Below, piece after piece: positions 24,955-33,187 of a stretch of 40,761 bases of DNA; within the stretch, counting starts at the first letter, position 1, and each line of letters starts with the position of its first letter. Origin of the DNA: Rhodospirillaceae bacterium. GTDB taxonomy: Bacteria > Pseudomonadota > Alphaproteobacteria > UBA8366. The position numbers and the translations under genes are program-made. The notes under the pieces are model-generated. The model ran no database searches. It saw only the letters and a program-made list of their open reading frames with translations, and was not told the DNA's origin. The stretch lies in NCBI GenBank assembly GCA_002716125.1, contig PAZH01000075.1:1-40761 (forward strand), read 5' to 3'.

Positions 24955-26988
24955 TTAGATATCCTTCACAAGCCGCAGCGCATCATAGATGGCAGCATGG
25001 ACATTCCGGGACGAAACCGCGTCCCCAATCCGGTAGAGATCGAAGGTTGCCGACATATCGCTCACCGCCGGCTGCGGTTCGCCGGCAAGCAGCGCATCGT
25101 AGTCGATCCGACCCTTGTTCCGGCTTTTCGGTTTCAGCGCGAAGTAGAGATCGTCCAGCGGCACCACGCCATCGTTGACCACCACCTGATCGACGGTCCG
25201 CGTCATCGGTACATTCGTGTAATCCGAGCCGATCCGGCAAGTCAGCGCGTTGCCGTCCTGCGACACGCCTTCCAGGATATGCGCCGGTGTGAAGACGACA
25301 CCGTGCGGCTGCAATGCCCCGAGATACGGCGTCAGGTTCATTCCCATGACTTCGGATGCAATATTCCGCTCCCGGTTCATGAACTCGAGCCGGGCGCCGG
25401 CCTCGGCGATCACGACCGCCGCTTGCAGGCTAGCCTGATCCCCCGCCGCATCCCATAAGAGAACGGATTCACCGGGCGCGACATCGCCGCTCAAGATATC
25501 CCAACTGGAGACCGTCAGCGCGCCCCCGACAAAGGCCGGCGCCGGCGGCAGCCCGCCGGTCGCCACGATGACGACATCCGGCGCCAGCGCCAAGACGTCA
25601 TCCGCCTCCGCAAAGATATTGAAGCGGAACGCCACGCCGTGCGCCGCACACTGTGTTACGCGCCAGTCGATCATGCTTTGAATTTCGCGGCGGCGTTGTT
25701 CGCGCACAGCGAGCCGAAGTTGCCCGCCCGGATCGTTCGCCGCCTCGAACACCGTCACGTCATGCCCCCGCTCGCCCGCGACCCGCGCCGCTTCCAGTCC
25801 GGCCGGGCCGGCGCCGACGACCACGACCTTGCGCGGCGCAGCGGCCCGTTCAACTACATGCGGCATGGTCAATTCGCGCCCAGAGGCGGCGTTGTGGAAG
25901 CAATGCGCAGCGCCGCCTTCGTAGATGCGGTCGATACAATAGCTGGCGCCCACACAGGGCCGAATGTCCGCCTCTCGGCCCTCGGTGACCTTCCGCACGA
26001 TATGCGGGTCGGCGAGATGCGCCCGGGTCATGCCGACCATATCCAGTTTCCCGGACGCGATGGCATGCCGGGCGGTCGCGACATCGGCGATCCGTGCCGC
26101 ATGGAAGACCGGAAAATTCGTGGCTTCACGGACTTCGCCGGAAAAGTCGAGATGCGGCGACGACGCCATACCGGTGATCGGGATGACGTTGGTGAGATGG
26201 GCATCGGTGATGACCCGGCCGCGAATGATATTGAGGAAATCGATCAGACCGCTGTCACGGAAGTAGGACGCGATCCTAATCCCTTCTTCCTTGTCGATCC
26301 CGCCCTCGGCCTGCTCGTCCGCCACCAAACGGAGGCCGACCAGAAAATCGGGCCCGACGCGTTTGCGGATCTCGGTCAGGACGTCGACGGTGAACCGCAT
26401 CCTGTTTTCGAACGCGCCGTTGTAGTCGCCGGTCATCTCGTTAATGAGCGGCGTCCAGAAACTGTCGAGGAGATGGCCGTAGCACTCCAACTCGAACCCA
26501 TCCAGCCCGGCCGCCTGCATGCGTTCCGCCGCATCGCCGTAGTCCTTCGCAATGCGGTCCATATCCCAATCTTCAAGAAGTTTCGGGTAGGCGCGGTGCG
26601 CCGGCTCGCGCTCGCGTCCGGACGAGACGACCGGCAGCCAGTCCCCGGCGTTCCAATAGGTACGGCGCCCCAGATGAGTGAGCTGGATCATTACCGCGCA
26701 CCCATGATCGTGACATTCGTCGGTCAATTCACGCAGCCACGGCACGACTTCATCTTTGTAGGCGATGATATTGCCGAAAGAGGCTGGACTGTCCCGGGAG
26801 ACGACCGCCGACCCCCCGGTCATCGTCAGCGCGACGCCGGCCTTCGCACGTTCCGCATGATAAGCGCGATACCGTTCCTTCGGCATACCGTCTTCCGTAT
26901 AGGCCGGCTCATGAGACGTGATCATAATTCGGTTTCGAAGACGCAGATGCTTCAGATCGTAGGGCTGCAGCAACGGGTCGTTTGGCAT
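24955..26988 (-). CDS. NADH:flavin oxidoreductase similar to N-methylproline demethylase (StcD/Hpb type)
   Basis: A 677-residue FMN-barrel plus disulfide-reductase-fold protein. It begins MPNDPLLQPYDLKHLRLRNR and includes HLGRRTYW, GFELECYGHLLDSFWTPLIN, MVGMTRAHLADPHIV, then the second FAD/NAD part VVVVGAGPAGLEAARVAGERG and ending IYDALRLVKDI. The pattern closely follows, from memory, rhizobial StcD-type proteins used in stachydrine or proline betaine breakdown. In the cluster region RPCVGASYCIDRIYEGGAAHC only three Cys are present, the second being replaced by Ala; I believe this also occurs in StcD relatives. It could demethylate an N-methylated amino acid. The first gene product of the divergent pair with RidA. 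Confidence 0.85.
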   Translation of the reverse strand: MPNDPLLQPYDLKHLRLRNRIMITSHEPAYTEDGMPKERYRAYHAERAKAGVALTMTGGSAVVSRDSPASFGNIIAYKDEVVPWLRELTDECHDHGCAVMIQLTHLGRRTYWNAGDWLPVVSSGREREPAHRAYPKLLEDWDMDRIAKDYGDAAERMQAAGLDGFELECYGHLLDSFWTPLINEMTGDYNGAFENRMRFTVDVLTEIRKRVGPDFLVGLRLVADEQAEGGIDKEEGIRIASYFRDSGLIDFLNIIRGRVITDAHLTNVIPITGMASSPHLDFSGEVREATNFPVFHAARIADVATARHAIASGKLDMVGMTRAHLADPHIVRKVTEGREADIRPCVGASYCIDRIYEGGAAHCFHNAASGRELTMPHVVERAAAPRKVVVVGAGPAGLEAARVAGERGHDVTVFEAANDPGGQLRLAVREQRRREIQSMIDWRVTQCAAHGVAFRFNIFAEADDVLALAPDVVIVATGGLPPAPAFVGGALTVSSWDILSGDVAPGESVLLWDAAGDQASLQAAVVIAEAGARLEFMNRERNIASEVMGMNLTPYLGALQPHGVVFTPAHILEGVSQDGNALTCRIGSDYTNVPMTRTVDQVVVNDGVVPLDDLYFALKPKSRNKGRIDYDALLAGEPQPAVSDMSATFDLYRIGDAVSSRNVHAAIYDALRLVKDI

Positions 26989-27165
26989 GGTCGGACTCCC
27001 ACCCGATTCGGATTCGCTTTCGTCCGGATCTTAATGCCGACTTGCGATGCAGAGTAGCGCTTACAGCAAGACCAAACGCAAATTGAAGTGGCCGAGAGAG
27101 GGACTCGCTCTATCTTTCGCTTCAATTCAATTGCGATGCACATGCACAAATCAGGAGAGCGATCC

Positions 27166-27525
27166 ATGGACCCGCAACACATAAACCCGAAAAATCTCTC
27201 GCACCGCTCGGATGTGACCGTTTGGAATGGCGTCGCCTATGTCGCCGGTATCATTCCGCCGGACAACTCGCTCTCAATCGCCGAACAGACGGCCGAAGCG
27301 CTTGCCATCATCGACGGACACCTGGCGGCGGCCGGCACCGACAAGTCACGCCTGCTGACCGCGCTCATTCATATGACCGACGTGAACCGCGACGTCGCGG
27401 AATTCAACGCCGCTTGGAGCGCTTGGCTCACACCGGGTCGCTTGCCGATCCGAACCTGTGTCCAAGCCGGGCTGCAGGGCAGCGCTTATTTCGAAGTCAC
27501 GGTAACGGCGGCGATGCCCGAATAG
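27166..27525 (+). CDS. RidA family protein (reactive imine deaminase type)
   Basis: A 119-residue member of the YjgF/YER057c/UK114 family, which forms trimers and hydrolyses reactive enamines and imines made by amino-acid metabolism. Seen: VTVWNGVAYVAGIIPPDN at the N-terminus, QTAEALAIIDGHLAAAGTDKSRLLTALIHMTDV, and the family end PIRTCVQAGLQG...FEVTVTAAMPE with the conserved Arg in RTC. I start at ATG 27166, where AGGAGAG lies 7 bases upstream; the frame is open to 27088. GMC oxidoreductase follows 23 bp later, so they form an operon. It pairs naturally with the imine-producing oxidases nearby. Confidence 0.93.
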   Translation: MDPQHINPKNLSHRSDVTVWNGVAYVAGIIPPDNSLSIAEQTAEALAIIDGHLAAAGTDKSRLLTALIHMTDVNRDVAEFNAAWSAWLTPGRLPIRTCVQAGLQGSAYFEVTVTAAMPE

Positions 27526-27548
27526 GGAACCGTAGGGAGGTCTTCGTC

Positions 27549-29171
27549 ATGCAGGCGGATTATGTGATCGTCGGGGCCGGATCGGCCGGCTGTGTGCTGG
27601 CCAATCGATTGTCCGAAGACCCGGGCACGCGCGTCATACTGCTGGAAGCGGGCGGTAAGGACACCAACCCTTATATCCATATTCCCGCCGGCTTCATGAA
27701 GATCTTGGACCACCCGACACTGACTTGGGGTTTCAAGGCGGACAAGGCATCCGGTCTGAACGGGCGCGAGATTCCTTATCCACGCGGTCGGGTATTGGGC
27801 GGCTCGAGCTCCATCAACGGCATGATCTACATCCGCTCGCAGCCGGAGGACTACGATCATTGGGCGCAAATGGGCAACCGGGGTTGGGATGCCGCCGGGA
27901 CCTTCCCTTATTTTCGCAAGGCGGAGAATTGGGACGGTCCCGCCGACGACGTCCACGCCAAGGGCGGCCCGCTCTTTACCTCGCAGAACCGCGACAAGCC
28001 GGCGCTTTGCGAAGCGGCCATTGAAGCCGGCCAGCAAATGGGCTGGGAGTACCGCCGAGACCTCAATGACCTGCCGCATGGTCTTGGCGATCATGTCGGC
28101 TGGGTGCAACAAACGAGGGGCGGCCGCTTCCGCGCCAGCGCCGCCCGTTCCTATCTGCGCCCAGCGATGCGCCGGCCCAATCTACAGGTCGTCACCAACG
28201 CCATGGTCCACCGGCTCGTGTTCGACGGTAAGCGCGCGACCGGTGTCGAATTTTCCCGCGGCGGCAAGACCGAGTTCGCAAACGCCAATGCGGAAGTCAT
28301 CCTCGCGGCCGGCGCCATCGGCTCGCCACATCTCCTGCAATTGTCCGGCATCGGCGATCCCGACCATCTCGGCCGGATCGGGATTGAAACGCAACATGCG
28401 CTGAACGGTGTCGGCAAAAACTTTCAGGATCACTTCATCGTCCGTGTCCAGGCTTCGGTGCAAAACATCGCAACCTTGAACGAGCGTTCGCGCGGCATTC
28501 GCTTTGCCGGTGAGTTGATGAAATACGCGCTCAACGGCACCGGCATGCTGACCTATGCCGCCTCCTTGCTGTCGGCCTCCGTGAAGGTCTTGCCGGAATC
28601 GGCGACCCCCGACGTACAGGCGCTGTTCTCTTCCGCGAGTTTCGCGCTCGGCCCCAAACGCGTCCTGGAAAAAACGCCCGGCATGACGTCCGGCGTCTGG
28701 CAAATGCGGCCCGAGAGCCGGGGCTATGTCGAAGCCGTCTCAGCCGACCCGCACGAGCAACCGGCAATCAATCCTAATTACATGGCCGAGGACCGCGACC
28801 GGCGAACCGTCGTGGCCGGCCTGCGCATGGTGCGGGATTGGTTCAACGCACCGGCGCTGAAACAATATCTCGTGGCGGAGAAATTCCCGGGCGCCGACCT
28901 GCAGACGGATGACGAGCTCCTCGGCTACGCCCGCGACATGGGCTCAACCGTCTTCCATGCCACGTGTTCCTGCAAGATGGGCAACGACCCGCTGGCGGTG
29001 GTCGACGACCGGTTGCGGGTACACGGTATGGAGGGCCTTCGCGTGATCGATGCGGCCGTTATGCCGGCTGTCACGTCGACCAACACCAATGCACCGACCA
29101 TCATGATCGCGGAGAAGGGGGCCGACATGATCAAGGAAGACGCCGCGGCACGCCAAGGGGCGGCGGCGTAG
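27549..29171 (+). CDS. GMC family FAD oxidoreductase (choline-dehydrogenase-like)
   Basis: A 540-residue flavin alcohol dehydrogenase. FAD motif [20 protein letters not shown] at the start; GMC signature 1 [19 protein letters not shown], signature 2 [19 protein letters not shown], and the C-terminal active-site part [11 protein letters not shown] followed by [22 protein letters not shown], with a His and an Asn in the usual catalytic places. Such enzymes oxidise primary alcohols to aldehydes, choline being one of several substrates. The ATG at 27549 has GGGAGG 8-10 bases upstream; the longer open frame overlaps RidA and is a shadow. No betB or betA partner is present, so choline is not assured. 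Confidence 0.93.
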   Translation: MQADYVIVGAGSAGCVLANRLSEDPGTRVILLEAGGKDTNPYIHIPAGFMKILDHPTLTWGFKADKASGLNGREIPYPRGRVLGGSSSINGMIYIRSQPEDYDHWAQMGNRGWDAAGTFPYFRKAENWDGPADDVHAKGGPLFTSQNRDKPALCEAAIEAGQQMGWEYRRDLNDLPHGLGDHVGWVQQTRGGRFRASAARSYLRPAMRRPNLQVVTNAMVHRLVFDGKRATGVEFSRGGKTEFANANAEVILAAGAIGSPHLLQLSGIGDPDHLGRIGIETQHALNGVGKNFQDHFIVRVQASVQNIATLNERSRGIRFAGELMKYALNGTGMLTYAASLLSASVKVLPESATPDVQALFSSASFALGPKRVLEKTPGMTSGVWQMRPESRGYVEAVSADPHEQPAINPNYMAEDRDRRTVVAGLRMVRDWFNAPALKQYLVAEKFPGADLQTDDELLGYARDMGSTVFHATCSCKMGNDPLAVVDDRLRVHGMEGLRVIDAAVMPAVTSTNTNAPTIMIAEKGADMIKEDAAARQGAAA

Positions 29172-29187
29172 GACGGGCGACGCTTCG

Positions 29188-30081
29188 CTAGAGCGTATTG
29201 ATATACTCGACGACTTCGGACATTTCCGTATTCAACTTCGGTGCAAGTTCTTTCACCGGCGCCCAGTCGCCCTTCTTGCTAGCGAGCTCCATTTCTTCGC
29301 AAATCTCGGCCAAGGTATACGCGCCGATGGATTTCGCCGCCGACTTAAGCTTGTGACTGCCCAGCGCCACTTCCTCCAAGGTATTCGTCTTCACTGCGGC
29401 CTGCACCTCTTCCCGGCATTCCTCCGAAGGATCGACGAACTCCTTGAGTATTTCGACGATGGTCTCCTCTTCATCGCCGAAAATCTCCTTGAGGAACGAC
29501 AGATCGATCGGTGAATCCGCCGCAACTGTTGGCGGCGGCGCCGTCGCGACGGACGGTTTCGGCGTGCTCGGCATCCATTTCTTAAGGGCACCGTGCAGTT
29601 TTGCGATCTCGACCGGCTTCGACAGAAAATCGTCCATCCCGGCCTCGTAACACTGTGCGACTTCTTCGGTCAGCGCGCTGGCCGTTATCGCCACGATCGG
29701 CAGGCGCCGACCCGGCGCGTTATGCCCCTTCTCCCGGACACTTCGGGTCAGGCCAAACCCGTCAAGGTTCGGCATGTGGCAATCGGTAAGCAATACGGCG
29801 AAATCGTTCTTCTCCATGGCTTCAAGCGCCTGCTCGCCGTCGTCGGCAATTAGGGCGGCAAAGCCCAAGCTATTCAATTGCCGTAGGATGACTTTCTGAT
29901 TGGTGACATTGTCTTCCGCCAAAAGGATGAGCTGACCGGCCGCTTCCGCCTCTTCGATGCTTGGTGGTGCGGCAGTGTTTATGGCGGCCTCTTCAATCTC
30001 GTCGTACTCGATATCCGGACTGGTCTTACCTGCCGCCGCCGCGATCGAGCGAATGAACGGCGCCCGCTTGATCGGGTTCAA
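29188..30081 (-). CDS. fragment: receiver plus Hpt end of the broken kinase
   Basis: The last third of the kinase in its own frame (297 residues if begun at the TTG at 30081, which has no Shine-Dalgarno sequence). Receiver residues: ED near LLAEDN, the phospho-Asp in LLTDCHMP, a T/S in ITAS, and K in LSKPV. The Hpt domain follows with the phospho-His in GSHKLKS. A pipeline may annotate this as a separate response regulator. It is expressed only if the frameshift is bypassed or an internal start is used. Confidence 0.6.
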   Translation of the reverse strand: MNPIKRAPFIRSIAAAAGKTSPDIEYDEIEEAAINTAAPPSIEEAEAAGQLILLAEDNVTNQKVILRQLNSLGFAALIADDGEQALEAMEKNDFAVLLTDCHMPNLDGFGLTRSVREKGHNAPGRRLPIVAITASALTEEVAQCYEAGMDDFLSKPVEIAKLHGALKKWMPSTPKPSVATAPPPTVAADSPIDLSFLKEIFGDEEETIVEILKEFVDPSEECREEVQAAVKTNTLEEVALGSHKLKSAAKSIGAYTLAEICEEMELASKKGDWAPVKELAPKLNTEMSEVVEYINTL

Positions 30082-31907
30082 GACGGTATAGACCGTGTTG
30101 TCGAGGTCTTCGCGCTCGGTCTTGCGATGGTCGACCTAAGGACGAAGGCGGTGTTAGTCGCATGCGTCTTTGACTGGATCGCACGGATGGTGTCCGTGCG
30201 CGCCTTGAATCCGATATTCTCCATGAACAGGATATCGAACGGCGCGCCCCCATCTGCGGCCGAGCCGATCTGCGATTCGACGAGTTCAAAATCAGGCTGT
30301 ACCGTAACGTCGACACCCGTTGTGCCCAAGTAAGCTGGCAGAGCGTCACGCAAGAAAGGGTCCTGCAATGCCAGTAAGACCCGAAAACCGGAAAGATCAT
30401 AGTCTTCCGATTTTATTTGATGCTCCGTCGCGATGGGCAGTGTGATCGTGACGGAGAAAGTCGACCCTTCGCCCAACGTGCTTTGGACGCTGAGCGTGCC
30501 ATCCATGATTTCGACCAGCCTCTGCGAGATCGTGAGGCCGAGCCCCGTCCCGCCGAACCGGCGCGTGGTCGAGGTCTCCGCCTGCGTAAACGCCACGAAG
30601 AGATTCTTCTGCGCCTCTTCAGAGATCCCGATCCCAGTGTCGATAACGCTGAATTGCAGGACCACGTCCTCCGGTCGCGTCGACGCCAGTCGGTCGACCC
30701 GGACGTGAACACTGCCTTCTTCGGTGAACTTCACCGCATTACCCGCCAGGTTGAAGAGAATCTGACGCAACCGGACGGAATCACCTAAAACACCCACCGG
30801 GATTGCCGGGTCTACATAGGCGTGCAGCAGAATATCCTTCTTGCGTGCATTCGGCGTGAGAGTCTCCGTGACCCCCTCCACGACATCGCAAACCGACATC
30901 GGTGTGGCTTCCAAATCCAGCTTGCCGGCATCGATCTTCGAGAAATCCAGGATGTCGTTGATGATCGTGAGAAGCGCATATGCCGAAGTGCGCACCGTAT
31001 CGACCATCTCCCGCTGATCGCGCGACATCTTGATTTGCTGTAGCAGGTCCACCATGCCGATGACCCCGTTCATCGGGGTGCGGATCTCGTGACTCATGGC
31101 CGCGAGGAACTCTGCCTTGGCCTTCGTCGCCTGTTCGGCCTCATCGCGCGCTTGAGCCAATTCCTCGGTTCTCTCATCGACCAGCTTCTCGAGATTTTCG
31201 TGCGTTCTCTCCAATTCGGCCTCGGCACGGCGGCGCTCCGTGTTCTCCTGCTCTAGCGTCGTGACCTTGTCCATGATGGAATCGCGCATCGCGGCGAGCG
31301 ACTTCGCCAACATCCCGATTTCGTCGTTTCGGTCGAGGTCGATAGGCTCGTCCAGTTTACCCTCGCCCATCGCAACCGCGGTTTGCGTTAAACTCTGGAT
31401 CGGCCGAGTTACACCTCTTCCGATATAGGTGGCGGCGACCAAACCGAGCGAAAGAACCAGGATTGAGACAACCACGGACAGGGCGACCGACTGTGTGAGC
31501 GCCGCTTCGGCCGCCGGCCCCAGCGTATCCTGTTCATGTTTGATCGCGAGTTTCAGCCGTTCAATGCGTTTGGCGACGTCCGGTCCGATACGGTCGAGTT
31601 CGTAGCGGATCAGCGTATTCCGTTTGGTGATCGTCTGGTGGACTTCATCAAAGGCATCCAAATACTCGCGCTGGGACTTCTGGACCTGTTCCGCCAACGC
31701 GCGGCGTTTCGGATCCTGCAATTCATTCGAGAGTTTCAGATAGTTGATTTCGACATCGCGAAACTCCCGAATGGCGCGAGCCCGCGAGGCATCGTCGTTC
31801 TCAATCAAGAAGCGGTTCGCATAAAGCCGGCCCAACAGCAAACTTCGGAGCGTGATACCGGCTTGATAGGCCGCCGTCGCATCACCGTCGTCCAGGGCGC
31901 TCGTCAT
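30078..31907 (-). CDS. fragment: HAMP-HisKA-HATPase core of the broken kinase
   Basis: The central 609-residue frame, from the first ATG after the in-frame stop to the point where the frameshift runs into TGA. It keeps one membrane helix (QSVALSVVVSILVLSLGLVAATYIG), HAMP, HisKA and a complete ATPase domain, and ends in a receiver-like domain whose Asp position reads PFDILFMENI, without a phospho-acceptor. The last 20 or so residues are frameshifted nonsense. No Shine-Dalgarno sequence precedes the 31907 ATG. Confidence 0.6.
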   Translation of the reverse strand: MTSALDDGDATAAYQAGITLRSLLLGRLYANRFLIENDDASRARAIREFRDVEINYLKLSNELQDPKRRALAEQVQKSQREYLDAFDEVHQTITKRNTLIRYELDRIGPDVAKRIERLKLAIKHEQDTLGPAAEAALTQSVALSVVVSILVLSLGLVAATYIGRGVTRPIQSLTQTAVAMGEGKLDEPIDLDRNDEIGMLAKSLAAMRDSIMDKVTTLEQENTERRRAEAELERTHENLEKLVDERTEELAQARDEAEQATKAKAEFLAAMSHEIRTPMNGVIGMVDLLQQIKMSRDQREMVDTVRTSAYALLTIINDILDFSKIDAGKLDLEATPMSVCDVVEGVTETLTPNARKKDILLHAYVDPAIPVGVLGDSVRLRQILFNLAGNAVKFTEEGSVHVRVDRLASTRPEDVVLQFSVIDTGIGISEEAQKNLFVAFTQAETSTTRRFGGTGLGLTISQRLVEIMDGTLSVQSTLGEGSTFSVTITLPIATEHQIKSEDYDLSGFRVLLALQDPFLRDALPAYLGTTGVDVTVQPDFELVESQIGSAADGGAPFDILFMENIGFKARTDTIRAIQSKTHATNTAFVLRSTIARPSAKTSTTRSIPS

Positions 31908-31988
31908 AATCGCCGTGAGCGCTCTTTCGGTCTCGGGACCTAAATTGTTTAGCTTTCTGGCAACGAGTTGGTCGCGCCGGGTCTGAAG

Positions 31989-32372
31989 TTACGTCACTTC
32001 GCCGAAGGTCGCGACATAGCGTTGGAGGCTTTCCTCCAAGTCTTCAAACAGCACTTGGCGCGCGGAATCCTCGCCGGCCAAATTCTTGTTCTCTTGAATG
32101 AGGGCGAGCGTTTGCTTTGCCCGCTCCTCGACACCTTCGATGTTGCTTTGGTTCGCATCAATGACAAAGTTCTTCGCGAAAATCCGCGTCATCAACATGT
32201 TCGCCTGGACACGGCCATCCGCTTTGGTCTGTCGCGCTAGTTTTCGATAGGTCCCGAACGTGTCTTCCGCGTTCTGTAATCCATTGTAGCCGACAAATGC
32301 GATGACCACCGCAAGCAGCAGGACACAGGCGAATCCAATATAGATTCGTGCGGAAATATTTACATTCTTCAT
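31989..32372 (-). CDS. fragment: N-terminal sensor part of the broken kinase
   Basis: A 127-residue frame starting at the well-placed ATG 32372 and ending at the in-frame TAA. It contains the first membrane helix and most of a helical periplasmic sensor (NAEDTFGTYRKLARQTKADG...MTRIFAKNFVIDANQSN). If translated alone it would be a membrane-bound sensor stump. Confidence 0.6.
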   Translation of the reverse strand: MKNVNISARIYIGFACVLLLAVVIAFVGYNGLQNAEDTFGTYRKLARQTKADGRVQANMLMTRIFAKNFVIDANQSNIEGVEERAKQTLALIQENKNLAGEDSARQVLFEDLEESLQRYVATFGEVT

Positions 32373-32645
32373 GGTACCTCGCCCCCCGACAGTGCACCGA
32401 GCCCACGTCAAAAATCACACGCGTTCCAAAACAGCAAGCAACTGCGCGCTTTCCCCATTTGTTGCAAGGCTCACAAAATTAGGCAACGCTAATATTTTTA
32501 ATCGGCGCCTCAGGCCTTCCGGTATATAGCGCCCGCACACACGTGAACCCGTTCCAAAGTATCTTCGACAAGGCGTTAACTTTTGGTTAGGAACAGGCCT
32601 CTATAGTTCAACACACAAAGAGGAACTTGGGGGAAAGGTTCTCGC

Positions 32646-33173
32646 ATGAATTCCGCGGATGGCGAAATCGACGTGGATTTAGGAGGTAAAGTTTCGTCGT
32701 ATATGGATTGGCGAAGCCTTGACCCCGCGCTCAACTTCGACAACCCGCATCTATCCGAGATTTGTTCGATTTGGGAGGCAAAACGCGGGGCGCGCGGAAT
32801 GCCTAGCCGCAGCGATTTTTCACCTGAAGGCCTAAAACAATTTCTCGGCAATATCATGCTGATCGACGTGGAGTACGCGCCAGTCCGGTTCCGCTACCGG
32901 TTAATCGGAACGAATATCGTCAATCGCATGTTGCGCGATTCCACGGGCCGATATCTCGACGATTTATACGAGCCTGAGTTCTATGAATTGGCCGCAAGAT
33001 CCTACAACTTCCTCCTCGATCAAAAACGGCCAATCCGGGGGTTTGGCGACATGTCGCCCCTGAACCGGTCCTACTTGAAGTTCGAAGCTGTCGATCTGCC
33101 GCTGTCTGAGAATGGCGAGGCGGTCAATATGATCATGAAATGCGCTTACTTCATCGAGGCGCAAGCCGAATAA
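32646..33173 (+). CDS. PAS_5 (DUF1457) domain protein
   Basis: A 175-residue cytosolic PAS-type protein of unknown role. Core pattern: ICSIWEAKRGARGMPSRSDF, LGNIMLIDVEYAPVRFRYRLIGTNI, STGRYLDDLYEPEF, then LNRSYLKFEAVDLPLSENGEAVNMIMKCAYF. The same elements occur in the gene at 6665-7087, so the two are paralogues. It has about 35 extra N-terminal residues. A purine-rich GGGGGAAAGG lies upstream of ATG 32646. It sits just upstream of, and divergent from, the broken kinase, with a 273-bp gap (32373-32645) in which I see no convincing promoter beyond A/T-rich patches. Confidence 0.85.
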   Translation: MNSADGEIDVDLGGKVSSYMDWRSLDPALNFDNPHLSEICSIWEAKRGARGMPSRSDFSPEGLKQFLGNIMLIDVEYAPVRFRYRLIGTNIVNRMLRDSTGRYLDDLYEPEFYELAARSYNFLLDQKRPIRGFGDMSPLNRSYLKFEAVDLPLSENGEAVNMIMKCAYFIEAQAE

Positions 33174-33187
33174 GTCTGTCCATCTAA

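Larger units (their letters stand above)
29188..32372 (-). pseudogene. hybrid sensor histidine kinase broken by a stop codon and a frameshift
   Basis: Three minus-strand frames join into one protein of about 1060 residues. Order: membrane helix (MKNVNISARIYIGFACVLLL), periplasmic four-helix sensor, second membrane helix, HAMP, coiled coil, HisKA with the His in AAMSHEIRTPMNG, HATPase (LFNLAGNAVKF, DTGIGI, GTGLGL), a degenerate receiver, an intact receiver ([13 protein letters not shown]) and an Hpt domain ([11 protein letters not shown]). An in-frame TAA (31989-31991) interrupts it; the codons on both sides continue in one frame (YVATFGEVT, stop, LQTRRDQLVARKLNN), so it looks like a CAA to TAA change. 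A second break near 30130-30137 needs one added base to join AFVL to VDHRKTERED. ATG 32372 has GAGG just upstream. Confidence 0.85.

Noticed and set aside
25639..27057. 472-residue frame antisense to the StcD-like gene
   Set aside because: Shadow of a well supported flavoprotein gene.
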